Of a stretch of 64,000 bases of DNA, positions 38,701-50,509 are shown piece by piece. The DNA lies in the NCBI GenBank assembly GCA_030077755.1, contig JAQJZZ010000015.1, positions 1,116,001 to 1,180,000 of the forward strand. The letters are read 5' to 3'. The stretch comes from Filosporella fistucella. Its lineage: Eukaryota > Ascomycota > Leotiomycetes > Helotiales. Positions within the stretch are counted from its first letter, which is position 1, and every line of letters begins with the position of its first letter. The notes beneath the pieces were generated by a model. The model saw only the letters and a list, made by a program, of their open reading frames with translations. It was not told the DNA's origin and made no database searches. The position numbers were made by a program, and so were the translations under genes.

Positions 38701-40269
38701 GTCTTTCGCAATGAGAGATAAGTCAATGCTAGTGCAATCCATCATTCTCTATTGCAATTCTGCCAAATTTTCAAGCACCTACAGTTTCCGCCTTATTACT
38801 CTAAATCTTCCAAGCCATTGAGCAAGCACCCGCAGCTCGCACGACATCCGAATCCAGGGTCCAGTGGCTTTGGGAACGCTGCATGTCTCTGCAGAAGAAT
38901 GGTACGATAATGATGACATTACCCCCTTCGCTCGGGAGTCGCAGATCAAGGGTACCCATCTTCCCCTTTTAGGGAGGAAAATAAGAATTGAAGAAATGGA
39001 ACGCGGTCTGGATTTTCCCCCATTTTCTTGTAACAGTATCCAGAATGATCACAGTTCAATAGGATTATAGTTTCAAGATCTGGGGCTTAGTGACTTTTGA
39101 AGTTCGAGGGTTACGTATGCAGCGCAGCGTGCCGTTCTGTAGCATACTTCGGAGCTAGCAAGTGCGATGACATAATTCGGGAGTCTAAGATTTGATCGGA
39201 TTTAATCAGGGTAGCTTTACCTCAATTGAGACATGAGATTGAAGAAGAAATAAATTGAAGATACAGAACATGATCTAGACTTGCTTTTATTTCTTCCATA
39301 TGATTGTTTCAACCCTTCTTTTTAATTTGTATGGTAGCTACATACAGGGTTCTGGGCACCGGGTCCAGTGGCTTTTTGAAACACATATATTGCGCAACGC
39401 AAAATATTGCAGAATGGAACCATTATGATGGCATTACTCGAACGTGACTTGTAACCTGCCTCGAGCAGCAATAAAATGGAATATGTCTTGAACTCTCTAT
39501 TCGGCCCTCACTGAGCTTCATAGGTGATGTGTTTTTCGTTCAATTCCCATGTGTACATCACATTTACAAGAAGTAAACCCGGACAAGAATTGAATTAGAT
39601 TGGAGTGAGCAAAGCCTAAATGTCTCTTCTCGGAATATGAAACAGATCAAAATGTTTCACCTTTCTGAATCTCCCTACGTAATTGAAAATCAAAGATAGA
39701 GATCTACATTGTAATCAGCACTTCCACTGTTACGCTTCCAGCCCTCGTCTCCACAATGTGAGAATTTCTTGAAAGGTAGGTTGTCAGGACTGAAGTGTAT
39801 GATTGAACTTGTAGAATACCAAGGTATAATTTAGAGGGGTCTTCGTTGTAGAACGTGCGTTGAGTGAGTTGTGAAGTAAGGAGTAGGCAACAGAAGGGAG
39901 ACTTCCAGGTCAAGTTGGAGGGGTAAATAGGAAGTTGAGATATTTCGAGGAAGCATCTTGTGTTGACGCGTTGAGAGAATACTGAGGGTTCAATGTATTT
40001 ATTGAAGCTACAATTCACGTATGACGAGTTCGCAGATTGACAAATATAAAATTTGGTCCCAAGAATCAAAGAAATTCGAATTTGATATGTTTCTCCTCTC
40101 CAAGTGGCAAGTATAATTATTCCCAAGACCCGTATCCATTCCATTCTATGAAAAGAGCGTAGAGTAAGAATCCCGAGTTGAGGGCGTAACAAAGTAGAAA
40201 AACCCAAGTCCCAAAAGCCTGCTACTGCTATGAAAATAACAACGGAGTGAGACACTGTTATTGATTGAA
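35788..40269. other. Long gene-poor region upstream of the HOG1-type gene, 4.5 kb
   Basis: No gene supported. Simple repeats: GTGGGA units near 36245-36262, GGTTCT/GGCTCT units near 36412-36435, GAGCA units at about 36806-36828. The 36220-36669 minus-strand frame is low-complexity and rejected. Frames at 36596-36985 and 38375-38701 (plus) have no recognisable domain. A degenerate repeat pair lies at about 38861 and 39361. A long, AT-rich, gene-free flank abuts the pseudogene at 40.3 kb. Confidence 0.5.
38861..39440. repeat. Degenerate repeat pair, about 500 bp apart
   Basis: Segments starting at about 38861 and 39361 share GGGTCCAGTGGCTTT, then alternating matches through GCAGAA..GG.AC.AT.ATGA and GGCATTAC/GACATTAC over about 75 bp, in the same orientation. 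The second copy is richer in A and T. It looks like an old duplication, perhaps of a mobile-element fragment; no terminal repeats or target duplication seen. Confidence 0.5.
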
Positions 40270-41575
40270 GTAAAAATACCAAAAAAGAGTCCAAAGTTTA
40301 CCCAAATGAGGTATATTCGTCGCCCAAGTTGCGATATATGCTCCAGGCGAGAGATGAAAGAGAGAATAGATAGACTCGAAAAGCAGGAAAAGGCGACATG
40401 CAACGCATAGGAATAGAAGTATATACGTAGCCAGTCTTAGGGATCTAATCAGGATCTCCTCAAGCGTAACATTCCGGATCTCGATATCTAAGATGCTGAT
40501 AGTATAGAAATAGATAAGGTAGATGGAAAGGAGACTCTGCGGACGCTATACCGAGCCAACGCCATAGCTGTTGCTCAGCGTAGGAGGGAAACTGGAGATG
40601 CCAGGCAGCGCAATGAATCGCGCCAAGAATCATGCAGCCTAGACCAATCCCAACATCGAAGACGCACCCCCCTTCATCCCTCATAGAGTTGTTGTTGCAC
40701 ATGTCGTTCCTTACGGGGCGACCATATCTGCTGTTCTTAAGGTGGACGAAATAAGGGGCGTATCTTGCGAAGACGGAGCTAAATCCCGTCTGGGCGGCAT
40801 GATTAACCCGTGGATTTGCAACTGAATTTATTTCAATCTCTGTGCTCGATGCGACTGATTGAGGCTTGTTCCACCACAGTAGATAGGTGATGAATGTGCA
40901 TGCTGCGAAAGCACACGCGGTGACCTCAAGTTGGGAAATAGGAAGACCTTTTACCGCACGCGCAATCGTCTGACAGACCATCCAAGAAACCTGCAGTACT
41001 GCCGTAGCTCTGACAACAAAGTCTCCCTTGCCTTTGTCCTGTATTTGATTTTGGTGATGGAGGGCCAGGATTTTAGGTAGCTTTCCTTGTATAAAGCGAT
41101 AAGGCCCCGAGTTGTGGTATGCTGTAGTTTGTACAGCTCGCTTCTATCTCGAGGTTCTGCAGTCCTATACGTAAAACCACCCATATCGGCGTCATAGCCA
41201 TGTATTGTAGTCCACTTCGAAATATCTCGCTCGGATAGTGGGTTCCCTGCTAAATTTCTCAGTCGTCTCACATCCTGTCCTGACTGTCTGGCAGACAAAA
41301 AATCAACCAGACCCTTAGCAAGCAGAAACCCAGGTGTGACAATTGTGAACAACATCCATTTAAGCTTGGTAGAAAGCTTTCCATGTACATTCGATGTCTC
41401 CCTTCCAGTTCTGATCTCTGCCATCCCGTTGCTCGGGGACATTCAGATGCTGCACTGTCCAGACACAAATAAATATCGTGAAGAGGCCACTGTAGAGGAT
41501 ATCAAGAGTTACACGAGTGTTTGGTGATGATACCAAGCTTGTTCATTCAGGTGGGACGGTACAATCGGTAGTAAA
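40270..41575 (-). pseudogene. Decayed fungal multi-pass membrane protein
   Basis: Pieces of one membrane-protein family appear in order but in different frames. TDCTVPPE is followed by a stop (TGA at 41543-41545) and then RVTLDILYSGLFTIFICVWT and QHLNVP. After a shift: LSTKLKWMLFTIVTPGFLLA, FLSARQS, KWTTIHGYDADMGGF. After another shift at an A-run near 41047-41053: QIQDKGKGDF, TAVLQVSWMVCQTIARA, LPISQLEVTACAFA, YLLWWNKP, then FDVGIGLGCMILGAIHCAAWH. After a further shift near 40530-40560: LRLATYILLFLCVACRLF, AYIATWATNIPHLG. The intact family is a common uncharacterised fungal membrane protein with the hallmarks HLNVP, MGGF, W-NKP, AIHC-AW and ATNIPH. No introns fit the breaks, so this is a pseudogene (one stop, at least three frame shifts). 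I recognise the family from its motifs, not from a search. Confidence 0.75.
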
Positions 41576-41953
41576 TTTAGACGCCGATACAAGCCTGCAT
41601 GTAGCAATCGCGGAGAAACAGAAAATATTGCAATCAACATTCTTTGGATCGGGTAACAGAAGAGTTTGTGCGATTTTCCGGGTCGTAAAACACCAAAATT
41701 TGGAAAATCTGGAAGGTCAACGAGGAAATATTGATCACTACTCTGATAACGCTGCGGCTGAACGAAAGCAAAGTTATGTTACACAGGACAGGGTATAAAT
41801 AGCAAGCCACAGCAAGGGTCAACATTTGATTGGCAGAGAACTTTATACAACGATACAGATTGAATGATATATACAATGAAGTGCCATGTTCAACTTGAAC
41901 GATACCTGGCATAATTTGGTAAAGTTCCTGATCAATCGAAGTTTAGAGCATGT

Positions 41954-43126
41954 TTACTCGAACTCCTCGCAATCTTCGTCATCTTCTTCTGGCTCGGATG
42001 TAGCTGTGCTGACAGCTGGAGTTGTTGATGAGGGAACAATTACGGTGGCGAAAGTTGTGCTGGCGGGGATGATGATGCTTGAAGAGATTGGTGTTTCGAT
42101 GACCAGAGGAGTAGAAGATGATGGAACCACCTCAGAAGCGGGAGTTGCGACTGGAGCAATTGAAGAGGAGACAGGGACTTCGACAGCAGCGACCGATGAT
42201 GAAGTCACGGGTGCCGCTACGGACGTAGAAATGGGAGTAGTTGGGGTAGCGACGACTGAGGATGCGACGGCAGAAGATCCAGTTCCACTTGACGCACCTC
42301 CTGGTCCAGAAACGCCGATAGTTAACTCCCCAGTTTCAATATAGACACCACTGAAGTAAATGTCCTCATCGGCATCAGCATATCCATCTCTTGGCAATTC
42401 CAAAACACCCAGGTGCCAATCAGCTCCATTGCTCGAGACTGAAGCTTTGACAGCTGGAACAGTAAGAACCAAATCATCAGCGCCGGTCGAATGGTAAAAC
42501 GCGACAGTTCCAGCATCGAAATCAATGCCGTAGGCAACATTGTGCCATACTCCAGCTTCCCATGTAGCGTTCCATTGAGTAGCAGAGTTTGCATTCCATC
42601 TCAACAATGGATCCGATGTTCCAGAAGCTCCTGATTGCCATCCTGACTTCATTTCGGTGAAATGGGATTCGAAGAAAGCAATTTGATGTTCGCGTTCCTC
42701 GGATGGAGGGTTCACATCAGTTCGCTGCATGCTGAAATGATAGTAAACTGTACCTTTGTTGATAGCAGCTGTGGTTGAAGGAATCAACTCGGTTCGACGC
42801 ATAGTTTGTCCATTCCAGTATGCTGTAGAATCGAGGGTAATCTTGACACCTTGGGTGCTGCCTGTGTCGGCAGGATTCTTGAATGTGCTGTCAAGGTTGA
42901 CGTAAGATGTAACAGCACCGGGGCCGTGCTATTTCGATATCAGCAAAGGAACCAAAAATCTGATTTCAGGCGTACAATGTAGTATTGGTAAGGGCCAGTT
43001 TGATCAGACCAAGACCAATCACTGAGAGCAGCACTGGAAGTCATATCATTGAATCTTCCATCCCAAAGAATAGTGCCACCAAGAACGGAGCTGACGGAGC
43101 CGAGTAGAATGAGTGATTTGAACATG
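41954..43126 (-). CDS. GH131 secreted beta-glucanase
   Basis: Secreted glycoside hydrolase of family 131, acting on beta-glucan/cellulosic polymers. About 374 residues in two exons; the intron at about 42929-42976 joins YQYYI to HGPGAVTSYVNL. The N-terminus MFKSLILLGSVSSVLGGTIL is a signal peptide. Seen: WDGRFNDMTSSAALSDWSWS, TAYWNGQTMRRTELIP, KGTVYYHFSMQRTD, EHQIAFFESHFTEMKSGW, DPLLRWN, AGVWHNVAYGIDFDAGTVAF, and DIYFSGVYIETG near the end of the fold. After about residue 250 comes a Ser/Thr/Val/Pro-rich tail (cell-wall or surface linker type) ending in an acidic EPEEDDEDCEEFE; no cellulose-binding module or GPI signal is evident. Start at 43126 is the only Met that gives a signal peptide. Confidence 0.9.
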
Positions 43127-43722
43127 GTGAATGATGAATGATAGCAACTGGACTGGCAGGAGCAAAAAAGAATGGACAGCGCTTGCGCTGATTTGGAAAA
43201 TGAATCAGAAAAGAATGACTGAGAAAACGACTGAGGCAAAAGGTACAAATTTCGCACACAAATGGGGATAGGAACATATTTATGTGAACCCCTACCAAAG
43301 CTCAAATAGAACAATTTCGTCCGAAAGCATCATTCCCGACCAGCAGAGCGTATTCAAGGATCCACCGTCTCGAATTGACCATCTCTCAGCGGCTCCATGT
43401 TTCGCAATCTCTATTCGGCATCGCACCGACAAACTTTGTTCCGTTTTCTTACAGATGTTTCTCAGCTAAATGAAGAAACAAAGTGAAGGAGGAAATCTGG
43501 GGACATTTCGTTTCGGAAATATTAAAATTCCAGCCACTTACAACCTGAACCCTCAGGCCCGAAAGCCAACCTCGTCATCAACTCATCAATCTTCAGACGA
43601 AATCAATCTCTCGGACGGCGTTTGCAGAGGCCGTGAATTAGGTTATTCGGAGCGTCGGGCATCGTGGCATGATTCTACGGACGGGTATCTCTAGTATTGC
43701 TTCTAGAGGGGTGTCGAGAAAG

Positions 43723-44339
43723 ATGACCTCCTTGTCAGCTGAGAGGAAGCTTGTCCATTTTGGGCCATTTGAAGTCACTGATCAAGTATATTCTTCTCAG
43801 TTTGTTCTTTAGAGATGTCTAAACATTCCTAGGTCTTCTATAACACACCTCTTTGTTATGCTTTGGTCAATATCAAGCCAATTTTGCCAGGTCACGTGCT
43901 AGTCATACCCTATCGTAAGGTTCAACGTCTCACGGATCTCACGTCCTCTGAGGTATCCGATCTCTTCACCACAGTCCAGAAGGTCCAGCGGATGCTTGCA
44001 AAGAATTATTTTAAGCATGGAGATTCGGTTGGCAAAATCGAGAATGGTAGTTTCAACATAGCTGTTCAAGATGGCAAGGAGTCCGGACAAACCGTTCCAC
44101 ATGTACATTGTCACATCATACCTCGGACGAAGGATAGCCAAGAAGGAGATGGCATTTATGATCGATTACAGGGAGAGGAGGGTAATGTTGGAGGTGGATT
44201 GTGGGATGTAAGGGAGAGACCAGAGCCGAAAGGGAAGTTTCCGAGTATTGAGGATGAGGATAGGAAGCCGAGGAGTAGTGAGGAGATGAACAAGGAAGCT
44301 GCTTTTTTCAGAGAGCAGATGGCGCTAGTTGAAGATTAG
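43723..44339 (+). CDS. HIT-family dinucleoside polyphosphate hydrolase (Fhit/Hnt2 type)
   Basis: Nucleotide hydrolase of the histidine-triad superfamily, cleaving dinucleoside polyphosphates such as Ap3A. About 180 residues in two exons. The first exon starts at 43723 and gives MTSLSAERKLVHFGPFEVTDQ; an intron of about 50 nt (GTATAT donor, TCCTAG acceptor) joins it to VFYNTPLCYALVNIKPILPGHVLVIP. Core motifs: KPILPGHVLVIP and the catalytic triad HVHCHIIPR. After it, a GD/GxYD segment and an acidic, charged tail follow, as in Fhit-like proteins. The first exon lies in no large frame and was found by extending upstream of VFYNTP. Cytosolic by lack of a signal. Confidence 0.9.
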
Positions 44340-45090
44340 GAATGTCGGACTATAAATTGTACATAAGCTACTGCTTTGGGGTGGATACCGTTCTAAGCTG
44401 GATGGTGTTAACAAACCTACTCTCCAAATCTTGAGAGCTAATTCTTTTTTCGAGGACTTATGAAGACGCATTGTATTATTTAAAATGAGAGACAAAGTAG
44501 TGTTGGTATATTGACGAATTAGATTATAGCGCTTCACTTATCTATTCGCAATTTGACACTTTTAACTTTACTAAACTGGTTCAAACCGCCGTCAAACACT
44601 CTCAGCAGAATGCCACATCAAATAAATATGTGCAGAGTTTCGCATTAATCCTACAGGCGGGAATAACTTTGTGTTCTCCCAATCACTTCTGTGAATTCAT
44701 TGGAACCTGACTTTGACTTGATTTGCTTCGTCATAGGTTGTGCTGGCTATCAGTGATTTTGCTATCTTCTATTACAAGTGCTAAACCCGAAAACAGCGTT
44801 CACTTTGCTGCCCCAACCAATATTTATGTGATGTTTGGGGGGGAAAAAGCCTCGGTTTACGAAACAGTGCGTATTATCAAAATGTGAGATAAAAGACAGA
44901 GATTGTAATTGTTCAATATAAATATATGAGAACTCCGATCAAGTCTTGGCGATTGAGGGTCGAGAACCTCTTTTTATGTCAGCCCCAATAGCGCTGGTGG
45001 CGTTCAATAGACAACACGCGGAAAGATAAGGAGTTTGAAACTGAGAGATCTTACGATCAACCTCTTTTTCGACCCCCATTGATCGCAGCC
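44340..45090. other. Intergenic, 0.75 kb
   Basis: Between two plus-strand genes; A/T-rich; no coding frame supported. Confidence 0.45.
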
Positions 45091-45814
45091 ATGAGTTCAA
45101 CTGATCCGTACCTAGCAGGAGAAACTGCTTCTCAGGTGTTGTTGCTCCTAAGAACAATTCAACAGGGGGCCATTGTACTCACCGGCTCCGTCGCACTCTA
45201 TTTCGCATACTGGCATACAGCCCTTGCAGATCCAATTCCGATTCCATTGATCATATTGATTGGAGCTGTAAGTGGAGGATCCTGAGAGTAGCATCTACAA
45301 CTGAGCCTGTTTGCTGATTGTCTTGATAGTGTGCCGTATCGTACCTCGAGTCCTACGTCTATTCAGCCTTCGCGCTTGCGAAACGCGATATTGTTCCCAA
45401 CTACAATCTCCTTCTCAGATCGAGCGCGCCATGTTCTGCAGCGTTGGCGATAGGCTATATTTCGATATGCCAATTAACATATCTGAGGAAATGGTTTGAA
45501 GGAGATGACTGGTTCCGTCCTATTCGCTTGACTGAAGGTTGGAAACTAGAGCCCGCGGGGGTGGAACAACATCATAGCATTTTGGCGCTCACGATAATGG
45601 TTTCTGGTGCCGTTGCTCTGTGAGTCGTGCCAACAATTTGACAGAGTCCTCTGCTGATTATCAATGTAGCATCTCTACACTGGCAGTGTCCGGTTTTGCG
45701 GGAACTGCGGTTCTGAAGGTGCGGAAACAACGAGGCTATGTGGTCGTGGGTGAGGAGCTGGATGATGATAACGAGACTGTTTACGACTTGGAGGATGTCG
45801 AGAAGAGGCAATGA
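45091..45814 (+). CDS. Small polytopic membrane protein, unknown function
   Basis: About 200 residues in three exons, with hydrophobic helices: TIQQGAIVLTGSVALYFAYWHTA, PIPLIILIGACAVSYLESYVY (crossing the first intron), SAALAIGYISICQLTYL, LALTIMVSGAVALISTLAVSGFAG (crossing the second intron). Introns: about 45271-45331 (GTAAGT) and about 45619-45668 (GTGAGT). The tail after KVRKQRGYVVV is acidic (EELDDDNETVYDLEDVEKRQ). The first ATG is at 45079 (MIAAMSS) and a second in frame at 45091, which I prefer as the leader is short. I do not recognise the family; transporter or scaffold are both possible. The intron phases keep one frame throughout, so the gene is real. Confidence 0.65.
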
Positions 45815-46367
45815 TTGAATTTTGAGGGCCTTGACGGACCAAATTTATGGGTGAGGTGAGGGATACAATTACCAGTGGCAAGTGCTGCGAAATCCTGTAA
45901 AAGTTCGGAGAATGATTCGTGTTGAGCTGCAGCCTGCTGCTTTTCTTCTATTACCCGGCTTCCGGATGTCAACAGGCGTTCAAGAATAATGGAGAGATGA
46001 TAAAATCCCGTGTATCTATATATAATGTTTAATGTTCAAACTCTGATAGAATCCTTGCTTTTTGTCTTGCCCTCAATTTGTCCAATGTGCAGACGAGGCG
46101 GATAAGTTCCCGTCCCCCTTTCTTGCCGGACGACCGCAAGCTTCGTATCGACTCGGGTTTCTCTTTCATTTAGGGTCTGTGGAGATTTGGTGCTCATCAC
46201 TATGCGTATCGACTTGACAATAATTTCTGTACACGTCCAGCAGCGGGGGAAATGTGTTGAAATTACAGTGCGGATATTATGTTGTCATCTGGTTCTCGCA
46301 AAATATGGAAGCTACCTTACTGTACGAAATATGAGGAGAAGGAAATTTGCGACGCCAGTTCTTTCCT

Positions 46368-48226
46368 CTAGTTCTTGACCTCCCCAAAAACCCTTGAGTC
46401 AAATTGCCGTCCAGCATAATTCCGATAACGAGCTGCACTAATCACACGGAATTTCTTTCCGAAGAATATGAATATGAAAACGGAACCAAGTATTGCAATC
46501 ATCAAAACACCCAACATGATGAAAACATTCTTCATGCCAATCCCTTCGACCCAAGGCGCAATTGCGAATACAAAAGCAGTAGCAACAATATTCCTGGTAA
46601 CAGTGATTGATACCATAGAGTCCGCAACAATCTATTTAAGGTCAGTAATGAGGAAACATTCAAGGCAGCGTTACTAACATCAGTGTAGGCATCTGTGAGA
46701 TAAGTGAGAGATATACTACTGATCGGTGCTGTCCCGAAAGACAAGATCGCATATCCCATAGCAATAACAGGCCAAGGTCTAGAATCGGCGATTCCGAAAC
46801 CAAACATCCATAAACCAGCTGGTATGAAGGGCAAAAAAAGAGCAATTGCCCACAAACGCATTTCAGGTTCATAAATGCCATTGTTTCTTTTCGCAAGGTA
46901 CAAGATACTCCAGTCGCTGAGAGGTCCTGCTATCAGCAGGGAAAGTGAAGTTGCAGCGAACGGTCCCAAACTCATGAGCCCGACTTGAGAGGAATTAAAG
47001 TTCCATGGAGGGCCGTATAGATATTCCGCAAGGACTGTAATCATGACAGTGACTGTCGCATTGATGATGGAGTACACGAGGCAGATATAAAATACCGCGG
47101 GGATGGTGAAGAAGATCACCAGTGGCTGGTAACTATGGAAGAAAAACTTGCTAAATGATCCCGGTGTTGTGTTCCATAAAGCAAGTCGTTGCCAGTAAGT
47201 CCTCTTTGGTATCGAAGAATCAATTTCAACAGCACCATAGGTAAGTTCTGCTTGCCCTGAGACTCCAGCTTCAGTTGACTTCAAATCAATGGCCATGGAT
47301 TTCAAATCTTCGTGGCTGGTCTTCTGATCCCCCAACTGGGCATTTTGAATGAGATTCGGATCAATTCCAGCATACGTTTTGGAGTATTTACTCTCTTCGA
47401 ATAGGAAGAGGTAGATAAAAAACGAGGCTCCAAAGAAGATAGCAAACCACCACCAAACCCAGCGCCAACCTTGGCCAGTGGTCACATACCCTGCGGCAAG
47501 TGGTGCCAATGCACTACCAATGTTTAGAAACCAAACATAGTAACTGTTCATGCGGCCTCTTTGGTGAACGAAGAAGACGTCGGCGACGGTCATTTGTACG
47601 ATGATCTCCGAGAGTGCTCCGAACAGACAGTTCAATGTGTTAACGGTGATAAGATCTCCGGTGGTTTGGAGCTTTGCGGTCCATATGGCTATTGCAAATT
47701 GAGCAATGGTGCTGAAAACATATACCGGACGGCGGCCAAACTTCAAGGCAAACGGGATGAGCAATGGTCCACCAACAGCAAGGGCGGCACATCCTGCTGC
47801 ATAGCTGTCATTTAGAAGTTTGTAACTGAAGCCATTTTGTTCATTCATAGGTCCCCAGGTTACTGTCACAGCGTTGATACTTGGCTAGGTTAGGAAACTC
47901 TAAGGCTCTGACGGTTCAGAAACACCTACTCTGCGAATACAAACACAGCATACATACAAGCCAAACCGAAGTTCAGGTACTTTCGCCCAGCTGCCCAGTT
48001 CTAAACAATCAGTTTATGAGATTGGCGAGAGATTAGGCATATCTTACAAGAGGATCGTTTGGATCTGACGTTGGACGTGGTTGCAAAATCACTTCACCTC
48101 CTTGGAACAAATCTGGACGAGGGTAAGGGGCTATGAAGTCGGCAATGATTTGGATGAGACTGACCTTCTATTTTGACAGTTCCAGGTGGCCATTGCTCAG
48201 CATCGAAGTCCGGGATGGCCGACATT
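46368..48226 (-). CDS. Major facilitator superfamily transporter (DHA1-like)
   Basis: Twelve-helix MFS transporter of the fungal drug:H+ antiporter-1 / HOL1-like kind, about 540 residues in several exons. The start at 48226 gives MSAIPDFDAEQWPPGTVKIE; an intron joins PYPRPDLFQGG, then RPTSDPNDPLNW (the DPNDPLNW motif of this group) and AAGRKYLNFGLACMYA. The large exon holds SINAVTVTWGPMNEQ, LALGG/LAVGGPLLIPFALKFGRR (motif A), FFVHQRGRMNSYYVW (motif R-x-G), PLAAGYVTTGQGWRWVWWW, then a hydrophilic central loop and the second half through LTYLTDAYTD. A last exon (IVADSMVSITVTRNIVAT...) ends near 46368. Substrate not predictable from sequence; drug, polyamine or cation transport occur in relatives. 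Confidence 0.82.
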
Positions 48227-49790
48227 GCGAGATTGTATCGTTCAGCAGCAGTAAGTAGGACAGGTTTGATGGGATGTTGAAGCCGAAGTCGGAATTTCAA
48301 GAAGGAGAGGCTCTATTTATGACTTAAATGCGTCTTATCAGAATAATAGACGCTGTCTGAGGGAGTCCAGACTCAAGGGCGGAGAAATCCATTCTTGGAG
48401 AAGCTGCAGGTGGGTCAAGATACTACCTCCCCACATAAGATGTGGATATTGAACCACATATCCCCAGGTTTGACCGAATTGACGGTCTCTTATCTTGATA
48501 ACCGGGATGGCACTGTTCATTAAATTGATATGGTTCCTAGAACCTGCATCAATGTGCAGGACTATCAGGATATGAAGATAAGCCGCAAGAATACCGATCC
48601 TCGACTATCGAGGAGATGGCATCGATAGTACCTTGGTCGGCCTAGGAAAACTTTACTTCGAAGCTATGTAGGCATTGTCTGAGTGAACAGTTGATGGAAG
48701 GACCTGTATGTCTTCCAATCTAAAGGTGATGCCGCCTCCAGGATCGACATCCGAAAATATATGACAGGACTTGAGATGAGACAATCAGACAAAACAGCGA
48801 TCCGAAAACACTTGCGACACACAATGAGTACACATCAGGTACCTACACTGAGCTACGTAAGCCTCTATGTCAGAATGACACTCAACGATATGTCCAAAAC
48901 ATACGAGAATCATCAATATTGATCGGCACCATGAAATTTGATATCGACGCCTGGTTCCTTGGTTGCTGACAATCAGCGAGGTTCCCTCCCATCCAGCTCT
49001 CTTATCTACTGAATTGAACACGATGTGCCCTGGTCCAGCCTGCCGGGAACCTTTCTTTGGATTCTGTGCCCCGGCAAGGGCAATTTGCAAAACCATAACG
49101 AGTTGTCGGGTTATTATTAGTATTATCTTTCATACTCTGCAATCCCCTGGGACGAGTCCAACAGCACCATCTCCAGCACAACGCCTTATTTTAGAAAGCC
49201 CTTGTAAGTTCACCATCAATTCCCCAAAATAAAAGTGTCCTATTCCATTATCTCACTGTCAGGTTAGTGGGCATTTCAAGTATCCAAGCCTCCTCAAACT
49301 TGTCCGCCATCATAGAATACTACGGCACTCAAACCGATCAAGATTCTCCTCCGAACAGCCCACTCTTGACCACGTTCACGACTGCGAGACCCCATCTTTG
49401 ATAAGGTTACTCCCGCCCCTAGTAGTTGCAATCTTACGTTAGGCTCTTAGGTTAGAGTTTGTCATTTGGTTTGTAGGTTCAGAGGGTGCTATACTGTTTG
49501 GTCGCGATATCATGGATGGTACTGCCTCGATTTGGTATGAAGGGCCTCAGGCGAGAAGGTCACGCGGACGGGGTCATCATCACCTCTTCATGATTGAAAG
49601 AGGTATGAGCATTCAAAGGTATGAGTACTCACATTTATTCAGACCAGTCTATAACTAGACTTCTTCTAGTCACCGAAGCAAGAGATTCTGGCCCATGATA
49701 TGGTAAGAACATACTTTCCATATCAAAGTCTCACAGACTTCTCTATCTATATTCACGAACTGGACTTTAAATCTGGGATTTGTGCAGATT
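48227..49790. other. Intergenic, about 1.6 kb
   Basis: Upstream of the MFS gene. No intact frame. Some of this may be decayed sequence continuous with the transporter relic at 49.8 kb, but I could not identify upstream helices. Confidence 0.4.
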
Positions 49791-49830
49791 TTACTTGCTG
49801 TGTAGTCGAATATTAGCTTTAAGTAACTTT

Positions 49831-50038
49831 ACGTGTTTTTTGTCTTTGGCGTTGTTGCGACGGTCTGTTATGCCCTGCGCTATCCGGAGATGAAGGGCAG
49901 GACACCCGAGCAGATGGATTAGTTGTTTGGTGATCAATTGCTGCCGCATGCTCTTGCTGATCCGGCGGATGTGGAAGTTGTTAGTGGGAACGCGGATGTG
50001 ATGGAGCATGTTGAGCAAGAGGAGGAGAATGCTGTGTG
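49831..50038 (+). pseudogene. C-terminal relic of an MFS sugar transporter
   Basis: The plus strand reads VFFVFGVVATVCYALRYPEM, KGRTPEQMD, an in-frame TAG at 49918-49920, then LFGDQLLPHALADP and a final acidic stretch ending in a normal stop at 50036-50038. PE(T/M)KGRT-E-MD-LFGD is the loop after helix 12 of fungal hexose/xylose transporters. The stop replaces an acidic residue expected at that place. Nothing upstream in the same frame forms the rest of the transporter, so only the tail remains. Confidence 0.72.
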
Positions 50039-50509
50039 ACAATCTCGAAACCTCGGACTTAGCAACAGGTAATCTTCTTTCACCACCCCCAGGCCGGTGA
50101 TATGTCGAAGCTGCCACTTGGCAGCAGGAAGATCAAGTAACGGTTTATACAAAAAGAGATAGGAATAGATATCACAATGCGTTTCTACCTGTCGTACAAA
50201 ATAAGAATTATCGAATTAAACTCCTTCCTCCATCCATCCCAAAACGCTACCTAAATGAGCCAGAACAAAAATGACCAAAAATACAGGAATAGAAGTAGAC
50301 CCCCTACATCCCTATACCAACGAAAAGAAATCTGTGTACCAAAGAATGATCCAACCGTCCATATTCCAACCTTCCCTCCAAAGAAATTTTCCTAAAAGAA
50401 AGATCGATAGATAGATAATAGATAATAGAACAAAAGTATCCTCCTATATATACCTCCCGAAACGACAATAACCTCGAAGGCAGGGCCTATAAGCTGTGAG
50501 AAGTCACTT

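Noticed and set aside
39704..40294. 196-codon minus-strand frame next to the decayed membrane-protein gene
   Set aside because: It starts on a non-ATG codon, overlaps the pseudogene end in another frame and shows no family motif.
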